Assembly: GCF_007747795.1 (NCBI RefSeq)
Contig: NZ_CP036275.1
Coordinates: 2,470,001-2,534,000, forward strand
From: Maioricimonas rarisocia
Lineage (GTDB): Bacteria; Planctomycetota; Planctomycetia; Planctomycetales; Planctomycetaceae
Direction: 5' to 3'
Length of the DNA stretch: 64,000 nucleotides
Both the position numbers and the translations under genes were made by a program. A model generated the notes under the pieces. It was not told the origin of the DNA and searched no databases. It was given only the letters and a program-made list of their open reading frames with translations. Positions 1-7,976 of the stretch are shown piece after piece. Numbering within the stretch: the first letter of the stretch is position 1; each line of letters begins with the position of its first letter.

Positions 1-243
1 GACGAGACGTTCCCGCCCGGCATGCCGATTCACATTCTGGTCATCGGTGGAACTCAGGAAGCAGCGTGTCGACTGAAGCGGCACGGATACGCGAATGTCG
101 GTTCGTTGCGGGATTTCGGCGTTCCCCTCTTCGAACTGGTTCTGCCCGATCCGACGGGAGCGTCGTGGCTGCCGAGAACGCCCCGGCAGGCGTATTCGGC
201 TGTGTTCGCGGCCTGCTACAGCCACTTTCGACATGAGAGCTGA
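1..243 (+). CDS. 3' end of an unidentified gene (partial)
   Basis: An open frame runs from the first base of the window to a TGA at 241-243 and codes for about 80 residues. An ATG at 22 lies inside it, but the frame is also open upstream of that ATG, so this is more likely the C-terminal end of a longer protein cut by the window edge. The residues around ILVIGGTQEAA and DFGVPLFELVLPDPTG look like folded protein rather than the Arg/Ser-rich sequence of shadow frames. I do not recognise the family. It converges on the TolC-type gene that ends at 283. Confidence 0.4.
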   Translation, partial: DETFPPGMPIHILVIGGTQEAACRLKRHGYANVGSLRDFGVPLFELVLPDPTGASWLPRTPRQAYSAVFAACYSHFRHES

Positions 244-282
244 AGCGGGCGAGGGCGTCTCCGTGCGTCGGAGACGGCCGCA

Positions 283-1986
283 TCAGGGCAACCGGTCCTG
301 GGCCAGCGCGGCCCGATAGTCGGCCCGGGCCTGGAAATAGAGCTGCAGAGCGTCGACCGCCTTCTCGGCCGACTCCACCGCATACTGCTCGCGGAGCGTC
401 ACCTTCAGAAGGTCGGAAGCGCCCAGCTCGAGGTTGCGGCGTTCGCGTGCGGCCAGGTCTTCGGCGTATTCGACCGCCTGCCGGGCCTGCTGCACCTGTT
501 CGTAAGCGGAGACCAGTGCTGCGTAGGCAGACTGCACGTCGGCAACGATCTTGTCCTCGGTCAGCCGTCGCTTGGCGTTCAACTGAGCGATTTTTGCCTG
601 GACCGCCTGCATCTTGCCGCGGGCTTTGCGTCGCTGGATCGGCACGTCGACGAAGATCGACGCATCCAGTTCGAAGTGCCCTTTGTCGTTCTTCTTGCTG
701 GCGGGAAACCCGACATCCTGCGAGGCCGAGACCACCGCGTCGACCGACGGCCGCATCTCGTTGTGTGCTTCAGCCAGGTCGACTTCGAGTTGCCGCTGGG
801 CAAAGTTGTACACGGCGATTTCCGGACGTTGCTCGAGTGCGAGCTGCGAGTCGAACAGCAGGTCCGCTTCGTCGACCGGTTCCGGATTGGGAAACGTCGG
901 CAGATCCTCGGGGGCGGGAATCTGCGGATGCCCGTCGATGCCGCGAAGGTAGAGCGAAAGCTTGACCGCCGTCTGCTGCAGCTTGCGGGCCGCGTCCGCC
1001 CGCTTGGCCCGGCGTTCGGCGACCAGACGCAGGTTGTCGGTCAGTTCCGGAGGATCGAGAAACCCCTCCTCGACCTGCCGCCGGATCCGCATCGTCCGGT
1101 CTTCCGCCAGTGCGAGCACGCGTTCGGCGATGCGGAACTTCTCACCGGCAGCGACCCAGTCCCAATACGCGTAGCTGGCCTCCTGAACGAAGCCGATCAA
1201 CTGAGCCTGGATGTCCGGCTCGGCAAGCTGGCGGCCGTAGGTCGTGCGCCACAACTCGGCCCTGCGGCCATCGATGTGCCGATTGCGGGAGAGCGGCATC
1301 ACCACGCCTGCCTTGAACTCGCCGCCGTCGTTGGTCTGCCGCTCTTTGTACCAGGGCTGGAAACTGCCGCGGCCGATGCGGTAGCCGGCAAAGACCTCGC
1401 CACCGTGGTACGTCGGCTGGACCACGCCGACGCTCTGGCGGTACGTGTGGTAAAAGCCCGTGGGGCCGTTCTCGCTGGCTGCCTTGAACTTCAGGTCGAA
1501 TGCACCCGTGGCGGCCATCTGCTCTCCCGCGGCGATATTGCGGGACTGCAGTGCCGCCTCGAGCAGGGGGTAGCTCTGGTAGACCGAACCGATGACGTCG
1601 TCGAGGCCAAGGCCGTGGTCGGTCGTGTATCCGGGGGCAACCGGGACAATCGGTTCCGGTTCTGCGTCAATGTCCGGTTCGGCTTCTTCGGCCCCGTTCA
1701 CTGCGGAGCCGTCGACCGCGGACCCCTCGGCTGCCGACAGGTCCTCATTCGAGACTGGCTGAAGCGAAGGATCGTCTGCCGCCCGGACATCGGCCAATCG
1801 AATATCGGCTTCGGGGGCGGAGTCTGGCGGCAGATCGTCGGCTGAGACCGCGTCGCGGTCATTCGCAGCATCTGCCCCGGCCACGACCGGTGCGGGGGCT
1901 GTGGCAGAACTGGAAGCGGTGTCGGAACGTGTTGTCGCGCAGCCGATGCCCAGCGCGATTGTTAACAGCAGACTGCAATGTCGCAT
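283..1986 (-). CDS. TolC-family outer membrane efflux lipoprotein
   Basis: This 567-residue protein is the outer membrane channel of a tripartite exporter. It begins with a lipoprotein signal (hydrophobic stretch ending LGIGC, Cys16). A Ser/Ala/Asp/Pro-rich linker of roughly 100 residues follows; it is longer than in most TolC proteins and probably spans the space to the outer membrane. From about residue 120 come two long helical repeats with alternating Ala, Gln, Glu and Arg, typical of the OEP/TolC fold. The helix near the end (VQSAYAALVSAYEQVQQARQ) is characteristic. It is the last gene of the minus-strand operon after the ABC-like and HlyD-like genes, 201 bp downstream of the latter. ATG at 1986. 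The substrate cannot be told from sequence. Confidence 0.85.
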   Translation of the reverse strand: MRHCSLLLTIALGIGCATTRSDTASSSATAPAPVVAGADAANDRDAVSADDLPPDSAPEADIRLADVRAADDPSLQPVSNEDLSAAEGSAVDGSAVNGAEEAEPDIDAEPEPIVPVAPGYTTDHGLGLDDVIGSVYQSYPLLEAALQSRNIAAGEQMAATGAFDLKFKAASENGPTGFYHTYRQSVGVVQPTYHGGEVFAGYRIGRGSFQPWYKERQTNDGGEFKAGVVMPLSRNRHIDGRRAELWRTTYGRQLAEPDIQAQLIGFVQEASYAYWDWVAAGEKFRIAERVLALAEDRTMRIRRQVEEGFLDPPELTDNLRLVAERRAKRADAARKLQQTAVKLSLYLRGIDGHPQIPAPEDLPTFPNPEPVDEADLLFDSQLALEQRPEIAVYNFAQRQLEVDLAEAHNEMRPSVDAVVSASQDVGFPASKKNDKGHFELDASIFVDVPIQRRKARGKMQAVQAKIAQLNAKRRLTEDKIVADVQSAYAALVSAYEQVQQARQAVEYAEDLAARERRNLELGASDLLKVTLREQYAVESAEKAVDALQLYFQARADYRAALAQDRLP

Positions 1987-2187
1987 CGTCCGGGCGCCTT
2001 CCGTGGCGGTCTCGTCAGAGGCTGCGACGACCGTCCCGATACGCGCAACCCTCCCTGCAATCAGTTTCGGCCGGCACCTCGAACGACCTTCAGTCTGTGC
2101 GGACCTGCCGCAGCCCGGTCGGTCGACGCGTTCCGGTCACTCGGAAAACGTCCCCAAGGCGGCAAAGTCTTCCCCCGTTGCCCCGGC

Positions 2188-3678
2188 TTACTTCGGCAGT
2201 TTCGGCGGCTTCGGCTTGTTCTGCTTGTCCGCGTCCCCGTCCATCGAGATGACCGGCGGGAATCCGTTCAGGCGGCGCCATACCTCGTACCAGAGCTGGA
2301 CCTGATCGAGCAGAATCCATCCGTTGGCACGCACTCCCTGGCGAAGGAACCGCTCGGACGGCCAGGCCATGTCTGCCTCATCCGGGCGGATCAGGACACG
2401 GAACTTTCCCTTGCCGTTGTCAGTCGCATCCACGGAGACGACCTCACCGCCGAATGTGCCGACAGCGACGGAGGGCCAGCCGGAGAACTGGAGGGCTGGC
2501 CAGCCTTCAAACTGAAGTCGTACGTGCCGGCCCGGCTCGACGAGTGGTGCATCGTTTCCATCGAGCCAGATCTGAACGGAGCGGTCGGTGGTGTCGGGGA
2601 CGATCGTGCAGATCGGATCTCCCTCTTTCAGCACCGCCGTCCCCATGTTGGGCGTAATCTGCACGACGAAGCCATCGAAGGGAGCGGTGACGATCTGGCT
2701 CTGCTGTCGGGCCAGCTTGGTCTCCATCTCGAGAACGTCTTTCTCCGCCTTGTTCAGTTCCTGCTGAGCTTTTGCGACACCGCTTTCGGCTTTCGAGACG
2801 TCGCCAACCGCTTTACGCAGCATCGCCTGGGCGTAGTCGATGTCGACCTGGGCCTTCTCGCTTTTTGCCGTTCGCTCCCGCTGCTTCGCGATGAGTTCCG
2901 ATTCGGCCGATGCGACATATTCCTCCGCCCGCCGCACCTTCGCCTGGGCTTCGGCGTACTTCCGTTCAACTTCCTGAAGCTTCTGCAGCGAGATGTTGTT
3001 CTCGGCCTGCAGCGTCCGCAGGCGTTCGAGTTCGGCCTGCAGCTGCGGAAGCGCGGCACGGTACTCGCTGAGAAGCTCCTTCTCGGCCTGTACCTTTCGC
3101 TCGGCCATGGTGACGTAGGCGTCCTGGGCGGCGATGGTCTCCCGGCGGACACTTTCGTACGCCTTCAGCTGCGCCTGGTACGACTCGACGATCGTGTGCG
3201 CCGCATCGAGAGCCCGTTCGTTCGCTTCCAGCTGCTGCCGGGCGGCCGAGACCGCCTGCTGGCTGTTGAGCAGCTGTCGTTCGAGCCGGCCGACGTACGA
3301 TTCGTCCAGATCGCGGATCTCGGCGATGGTCTGTCCCTTCGTGACGCGGGCATTCTCGAAGATGTTGTCTCCCCAGCGGACGATTCGCCCTTTGATGGGG
3401 GCTTCGATCGTCTGCTGCCGTTCATCGGGAGCGTACGCCAGTACGCTGCCAGTCCCGGTCACCGACTGCTGCCAGGGGGCAAACACCATGAGCGCAATGG
3501 TGGCGATGAGCGAAACAAACAGTATCACGGCAATCCGGCGCGCAATACGGGACGAGCGTGCCAGTCGCAGCGCCGGCATGACCGACTCGTCATACGCGAC
3601 CGGAGCCAGCATCGTCCGCCGCAGGGATGAATGATTCGTGGGAGTACGTGTCACCGTGTGAGTGTGATTATTCGACAC
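2188..3678 (-). CDS. HlyD-family periplasmic adaptor (membrane fusion) protein
   Basis: This 496-residue adaptor should link the inner membrane ABC-like protein to the TolC-type channel. One membrane helix lies at about residues 49-68. It is followed by a first lipoyl/barrel half (TIEAPIKGRIVRWGD), a coiled-coil hairpin of about 200 residues rich in Glu/Ala/Gln, and the returning half (VTAPFDGFVVQITPNMG). The start is set by a GTG at 3678 with GGAGGT five bases upstream. That places the start 11 bp inside the end of the ABC-like gene, so the two are probably translationally coupled. An ATG-like start at 3717 would need a 50-bp overlap and has no such site. A predicted beta-barrel (VRLQFEGWPALQFSGWP) lies near the C-terminus. 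Confidence 0.85.
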   Translation of the reverse strand: MSNNHTHTVTRTPTNHSSLRRTMLAPVAYDESVMPALRLARSSRIARRIAVILFVSLIATIALMVFAPWQQSVTGTGSVLAYAPDERQQTIEAPIKGRIVRWGDNIFENARVTKGQTIAEIRDLDESYVGRLERQLLNSQQAVSAARQQLEANERALDAAHTIVESYQAQLKAYESVRRETIAAQDAYVTMAERKVQAEKELLSEYRAALPQLQAELERLRTLQAENNISLQKLQEVERKYAEAQAKVRRAEEYVASAESELIAKQRERTAKSEKAQVDIDYAQAMLRKAVGDVSKAESGVAKAQQELNKAEKDVLEMETKLARQQSQIVTAPFDGFVVQITPNMGTAVLKEGDPICTIVPDTTDRSVQIWLDGNDAPLVEPGRHVRLQFEGWPALQFSGWPSVAVGTFGGEVVSVDATDNGKGKFRVLIRPDEADMAWPSERFLRQGVRANGWILLDQVQLWYEVWRRLNGFPPVISMDGDADKQNKPKPPKLPK

Positions 3679-5821
3679 GTGCCACCTCCAGGATGTCGGG
3701 GGCGTGCGGAGAATCAAGGTCGCATCGGGTGGTGCCGAGTTCCAGCAACTGGTCCCGAAGTGTCACCATGATCAGCGTCCATGGTTGATCGGGGTCGATC
3801 AGTAACCGCGTGAGTCGCTCCGCCTCGGCGTCAGGAAAGACATCCAGGAGGCGGTCAACCAGAAGCAGGGACGGTTTGCCGGCAATTGCCCGCGCGAGCA
3901 TCAGCCGGCGTGCCTGCAGTTCCGAAAGTGGATGGCCCCCCTCGATCAGCTCGGTGTCGAGTCCCTCCGGGAGGTCGAGGATGTCGTCGATCAGTCCGAC
4001 CTGTTCGAGGGCTTCCCGAACGTCGGGAGCGCTGACGTCGGGCCGCTCCAGGTGCACGTTCTGCGAAACCGTTCCTCCGAAAACCTCGATCTTTCTGGCC
4101 AGCGCCACGTTGCGACGCAGGCTCTCCGGTCGCATGTCGCGGGGATCGATGCCGTTGATCGCAATGTAGCCATGCGACGGCGTGCGGGCTCCGAACAGCA
4201 GATCGAGCAGCAGCGACGGTACGGCTTCGTCCTCGGCAGTTACCATCAGCCGGGACCCACTCTCCAGGTCGAGCGTCAGATCGTCGAGTCGGCCACCTGC
4301 GGACTTCGAGGCGTACGACACGTTGTTCATCTGGACATCCGCGGGACCATCCGTCGGCAGACTCATCAGCCCGTCCGGACGCTCGGTCGGCAGATCGAAC
4401 AGCACCCCCAGCTTGTCGACCGATGCGAGCAGGTCGTAGTAGTTCTCCATGTGCTTGCCGAGCTTGGCGAACGAGCCGACGATGACTGTGACGATCAGTT
4501 CCGATGCGACGAGCTGCCCGAGCGTCAACTGGCCCGAAATGACCAGCCAGCCTCCCAGTCCCAGCAGAATCGTGCTGGCGGCCGCCTGCAGGCCCAGGGC
4601 GAAAATGATCTGCCGCATCAGCACGCGGAAGTGAGCCTTGCGGGCGGTGAGATAGGCGTAGGTCATGCGGTCGGTTCGCTCGAGGGCGAACTCGGACGCT
4701 CCGCCATGGCGAAAGGCGGTCGGGCAACTGACGACGTCTTCCAGCCATGCCGCCATCACGTACTTCATCTTCGATTCGCGGATGCTGCTGTCGACCGCTC
4801 CCCGCCCGAGCACGAAGATGACGAACGCGATCAGCGCCAGCAGCACGACGTCGAAGCCGAGCAGCCAGGGGTGGTAGAACGCCAGCACTGCCATACCGAT
4901 GACCGTGCCGAGAACCAGCGAGACTCCGTCCAGCAGTAACTGAGCGCAGACCTTCTGGATTGTCGCGATCTCGAAGAACCGGTTCACCAGCTCCCGACCG
5001 GACTTGCCGTCCAGGGCTTCGCTTTCGATGCGCGGCAGCCGGTACGCCAGGTCGGCGGCCACCCGTGCGAACAACCGACGCTGGATGATTTCGACGACGT
5101 ACGTCTGCAGGGCCCGCAGCGCGGCGGAAAACGCCAGGAACGCGAACAGCATCAGAGCCAGAACAACGATCGGTTGCAGCAGCCGTCCGAACGCCACGGT
5201 ATTGACGAGAGTCTCGACCGCCATCGGTGTCGCCAGGGCGAGGATGCCAGTGACGAGCGCGAAGATCGTGATGATCCAGAGATCGGACGATTCCGGACGC
5301 AGCAGCGTCATCAGCCGTTCGTACGGTGTGCGGGCCACTTCTGCGCCGGGATGATGGCCCGCGACCGGTGTCCCGGACTCGATCACGACGCATCGGATCA
5401 CGCTGTCGCGGGACGAGGCCCCCAGCATGGGGCGGAGTGCGGACGGCTTCAGCCACGCCCGTTCCGAATCAGCATCGGGGCGCAGGATCTCGAAGCGGCT
5501 CCGACGCCATGCCGCGATGCCGATCCAGCCGGACCCGTCGGACCGCCGGGCAATGACACTCGCCCCCTCCCGTACGACTTCCTTCATCTGGGCGAATGTG
5601 CAGTCGACGATCCGCCCCTTCAGCTCGAGGCTGCGAATGGCCTCGACCAGGCAACGCCACCACGAAACCTCGGAGTCCGCAGGCCACATGGCGGCCGCGT
5701 CGTTCAGGACACGATGAATGTGTGCTCGTTCGACCGGTCGACCGGCACGGCTCACCAGCTCTTCAAGAAGTTGGGCCGCAGTGTCTGCGTCGTTACGCGA
5801 CCCGTGGACGGCATTGATCAT
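3668..5821 (-). CDS. ABC exporter-like membrane protein with degenerate ATPase domain
   Basis: The order is an N-terminal domain (about 1-130) of the kind that precedes type 1 secretion exporters, a six-helix exporter membrane domain (about 165-460), and a C-terminal region aligned with an ABC ATPase. The ATPase motifs are ruined. At the Walker A position (about residue 527) the sequence is VTAEDEAVPSLLLDLLFG, with no GxxGxGK. The signature is LSELQ instead of LSGGQ. Walker B reads LLLVDR, with Arg where the catalytic Glu belongs, and the H-loop His is absent (IMVTLRDQ). It is the first gene of the operon with the HlyD- and TolC-type genes. I prefer the ATG at 5821 (GAGAGG six bases upstream) over an in-frame GTG at 5860. 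It may be a non-hydrolysing scaffold, or may need a partner ATPase encoded elsewhere. Confidence 0.8.
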   Translation of the reverse strand: MINAVHGSRNDADTAAQLLEELVSRAGRPVERAHIHRVLNDAAAMWPADSEVSWWRCLVEAIRSLELKGRIVDCTFAQMKEVVREGASVIARRSDGSGWIGIAAWRRSRFEILRPDADSERAWLKPSALRPMLGASSRDSVIRCVVIESGTPVAGHHPGAEVARTPYERLMTLLRPESSDLWIITIFALVTGILALATPMAVETLVNTVAFGRLLQPIVVLALMLFAFLAFSAALRALQTYVVEIIQRRLFARVAADLAYRLPRIESEALDGKSGRELVNRFFEIATIQKVCAQLLLDGVSLVLGTVIGMAVLAFYHPWLLGFDVVLLALIAFVIFVLGRGAVDSSIRESKMKYVMAAWLEDVVSCPTAFRHGGASEFALERTDRMTYAYLTARKAHFRVLMRQIIFALGLQAAASTILLGLGGWLVISGQLTLGQLVASELIVTVIVGSFAKLGKHMENYYDLLASVDKLGVLFDLPTERPDGLMSLPTDGPADVQMNNVSYASKSAGGRLDDLTLDLESGSRLMVTAEDEAVPSLLLDLLFGARTPSHGYIAINGIDPRDMRPESLRRNVALARKIEVFGGTVSQNVHLERPDVSAPDVREALEQVGLIDDILDLPEGLDTELIEGGHPLSELQARRLMLARAIAGKPSLLLVDRLLDVFPDAEAERLTRLLIDPDQPWTLIMVTLRDQLLELGTTRCDLDSPHAPDILEVARVE

Positions 5822-6534
5822 CGCAGGCCTCTCGTCGAGTGGTCCGTCTTGGGGGAACACTCGTCACGCGAACAGGATGCTGCATCGGATGACAACAGCG
5901 GGGTGGCTCCGGCGGCCTGTCAGTGGAAGGGGGAACTTCGCCGGCACCTTCCCCTCGAATTACCGCTCATTCTATGGACCAGAGCAGGCAGCCACGGCGT
6001 CGGGGAGCGAACAGCACATCCCTCAGGAGTCGGGACAACATGAGTCCCGGACCCGCATGAGCAGCTGAGGGAATTCAGATGATTCGACTGCCGCCACGGT
6101 CCTGCGCACCGTTGACCGGCGGGGGAACTCCGCGGGTTCGGCAGAAGTCCGGTGAGGCAATGTGTGCCGTAAGTTGCATTTCCTGAACCACTTGCTTCGA
6201 AGTCCGACGGCGTTCGGGAGCGCCCGAGGCACCGTTCGACAAGGTAATGAAACGAGCAGCCCGACGGCAAGACCCGAGCGCGGTACGACCCAGCCCGACA
6301 ACCGTTTCGGTACCCTCGGTCCCGGCGCCCGGTGGGACCATCCTGTAGATCGAAAGTTTATACGCGGCGACTGAAGTTTCGGCTAAGGGAAATGCCGGAG
6401 GTGCGGGATGAATTCGTTTGAAGCTGCGGATCCATCGCCTGGCGTCGGGATGTTCGACTTTGCCGGCCGGTAGCTTCTCTCTGCACTGCGGGAACGGAGC
6501 CGTCCGATACCCGAATCGACGCAGGGAGGTGGTC
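5822..6534. other. intergenic region without a supported gene
   Basis: About 700 bases between the divergent export operon and the small lipoprotein gene. Frames on both strands are open but Arg/Ser/Pro-rich and do not resemble known proteins. It presumably holds promoters for both directions. I see no clear sigma70 hexamer pair and no repeat. Confidence 0.5.
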
Positions 6535-6900
6535 ATGCGAAGAGTCACATACCGGATTTCGTCGCTGGCGGTGCCGTTTTCGGCGGCCACGGCTCTGGCC
6601 GTTTTGCTGCTGCTGGGGACGAGCGGCTGCCACGCGATCGGAGATCCGTCCTGCGCCGTTCATGAGGAACTGGCCGATCAGCATGGTCTGCGGGCGCTGT
6701 ATGCGCCCGGACTGTCGCTGAACCACATCGACGAGAACTGCTGGCACCACTGTCCGCCCGCGTGGTGTCCGGCCTGTCCTCCGCTGCTCCGCTGTCCCCG
6801 GCCGTTGCGTCGGATTCCGTCTGCCGACGAAGTGCTGGCCGTTCCGGCCGTTGCCGATCCTGCTCGGCGGGATCCGGATCCTTCGACGCTCCGCGACTGA
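6535..6900 (+). CDS. small Cys/His-rich lipoprotein, hypothetical
   Basis: A 121-residue protein with an Arg-rich start, a hydrophobic core and a lipobox (LLGTSGC, Cys32), so it is probably exported and lipidated. The mature part contains a dense Cys/His/Trp/Pro segment (ENCWHHCPPAWCPACPP) that could bind a metal; this is inference. ATG at 6535 is preceded by GGGAGGTGG with good spacing; an upstream in-frame ATG at 6418 has no such site and would bury the signal peptide. The gene overlaps the 3' end of the convergent MerC-type gene by about 220 bp. No family recognised. Confidence 0.65.
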   Translation: MRRVTYRISSLAVPFSAATALAVLLLLGTSGCHAIGDPSCAVHEELADQHGLRALYAPGLSLNHIDENCWHHCPPAWCPACPPLLRCPRPLRRIPSADEVLAVPAVADPARRDPDPSTLRD

Positions 6901-7541
6901 GACACCGCCCGTCCGTTTCGGACAGAGTGTTGCCGACCTGCTGCCTGGTCGGATTCCGACGAAAGGCAGCATCCATCGTCGCGGCAGCCACAGGACCGCA
7001 GGTGATTGATCAGATGCCCGACCACGAGAAGCATCCCTCCCAGTGGCGTCAGCAGGGGAGAAATCCACCCGGCGGCCGAAGCAGAACTTGCCGGTTGAAT
7101 CGCGGGAGCTGCCGCATCCTCACAGCAGTGCCGGCAGGCGTCGCTCTCGCAAAGCACTGCTCCAGACGCACCCTGCACCTCGGGCGTGCCAGTTGGGCAG
7201 CAGGTTTCCGAATGTCCGTACGCAGCGACGGATAGGAGAGTGACGCCCGCGAGCCCGATCGTCGCGGGCAACAGGTTGCGGTGCGTTCTCCATCCCGGGA
7301 CGAATGCCAGGCCCGCCAGCACGAAGCAGACGATCGCCATGCACTGGTGGAACGACTCGCACGCCAACCAGTCGAGTCCCATCAGGGGCAGGTAGCCGAT
7401 CACCAGCGGCATCGCCGCACAGTGCATCGCACAGGCGACGGATGCCGCGATGCCCGCTACGTCGGCATACGAGATCCGGGTCAATCCCAGTGTCGTCGCG
7501 ATCACAAAAGCGTCTCCATGACTCGTTCGACAGTCGACCAT
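6678..7541 (-). CDS. MerC-domain membrane protein
   Basis: The first 180 or so residues show the MerC pattern: a membrane helix with ACAMHC followed by AAMPLVIGYLPL, then three further membrane segments, ending near a Cys-rich stretch (RSCGCRDDGCC). MerC proteins move mercury or other thiophilic metal ions across the inner membrane, but many environmental homologues have no proven substrate. The frame stays open for another 100 or so residues of Ser/Arg/Gly-rich sequence antisense to the lipoprotein gene. That tail is unlike the family and may follow a lost stop codon. No merR, merA or merT lies nearby. Confidence 0.7.
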   Translation of the reverse strand: MVDCRTSHGDAFVIATTLGLTRISYADVAGIAASVACAMHCAAMPLVIGYLPLMGLDWLACESFHQCMAIVCFVLAGLAFVPGWRTHRNLLPATIGLAGVTLLSVAAYGHSETCCPTGTPEVQGASGAVLCESDACRHCCEDAAAPAIQPASSASAAGWISPLLTPLGGMLLVVGHLINHLRSCGCRDDGCCLSSESDQAAGRQHSVRNGRAVSQSRSVEGSGSRRAGSATAGTASTSSADGIRRNGRGQRSSGGQAGHHAGGQWCQQFSSMWFSDSPGAYSARRPC

Positions 7542-7976
7542 GACAGCTCAGAGGCTACCTTCGACCAGGCCGTCACTTGCAAGATGAGGATTGTGCAGCA
7601 GGGCCGCAGGGAAACGAGAGGAGAATGTAGACGATGTTGAATGCGTGTGCAACAGTTGTGCAGGAGCGTGGCGAGTGCGTGGCAGAGAAGGCGTCACGGG
7701 AGGAAGCACATGCCCCGGGCGAAGACGTCTCAACCCCATGAGTCGTCTCGAGATGGCGTCAACGACGGCCTGTGGACGCCGCAGGCGGCCCTTCGAGACC
7801 GGCGACGAAGCCCGGTCGCTGCGGGGAGCGTTCGACTGCGAACTGGCCGCGAGAAGGGGCGGTGGGGCGCGTGGCAGGCAGCTACAGTCTGCCTGTCCGG
7901 TGTCGGGCCCCATTCACTACGCTCCGTCCGTTCGCGATGGCGTCGATCCGGGGATTTCCGGTCGGTTTCGAACGCT
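7542..7976. other. intergenic region, nothing recognised
   Basis: About 435 bases between the start of the MerC-type gene and the end of the DUF1592 gene. Several short frames are open on both strands but their products are Arg/Ser-rich and none has a convincing start site. No repeat, tRNA or terminator hairpin was seen. Confidence 0.5.

Noticed and set aside
676-1845. Plus-strand frame of 389 codons antisense to the TolC-type gene
   Set aside because: It is a typical high-GC shadow frame with Arg/Val/Asp-rich sequence and no domain, fully covered by the well-supported minus-strand gene.
5822-5860. GTG start of the ABC-like gene at 5860
   Set aside because: No Shine-Dalgarno is upstream. 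The ATG at 5821 has GAGAGG at a suitable distance and the extra 13 residues look non-conserved.
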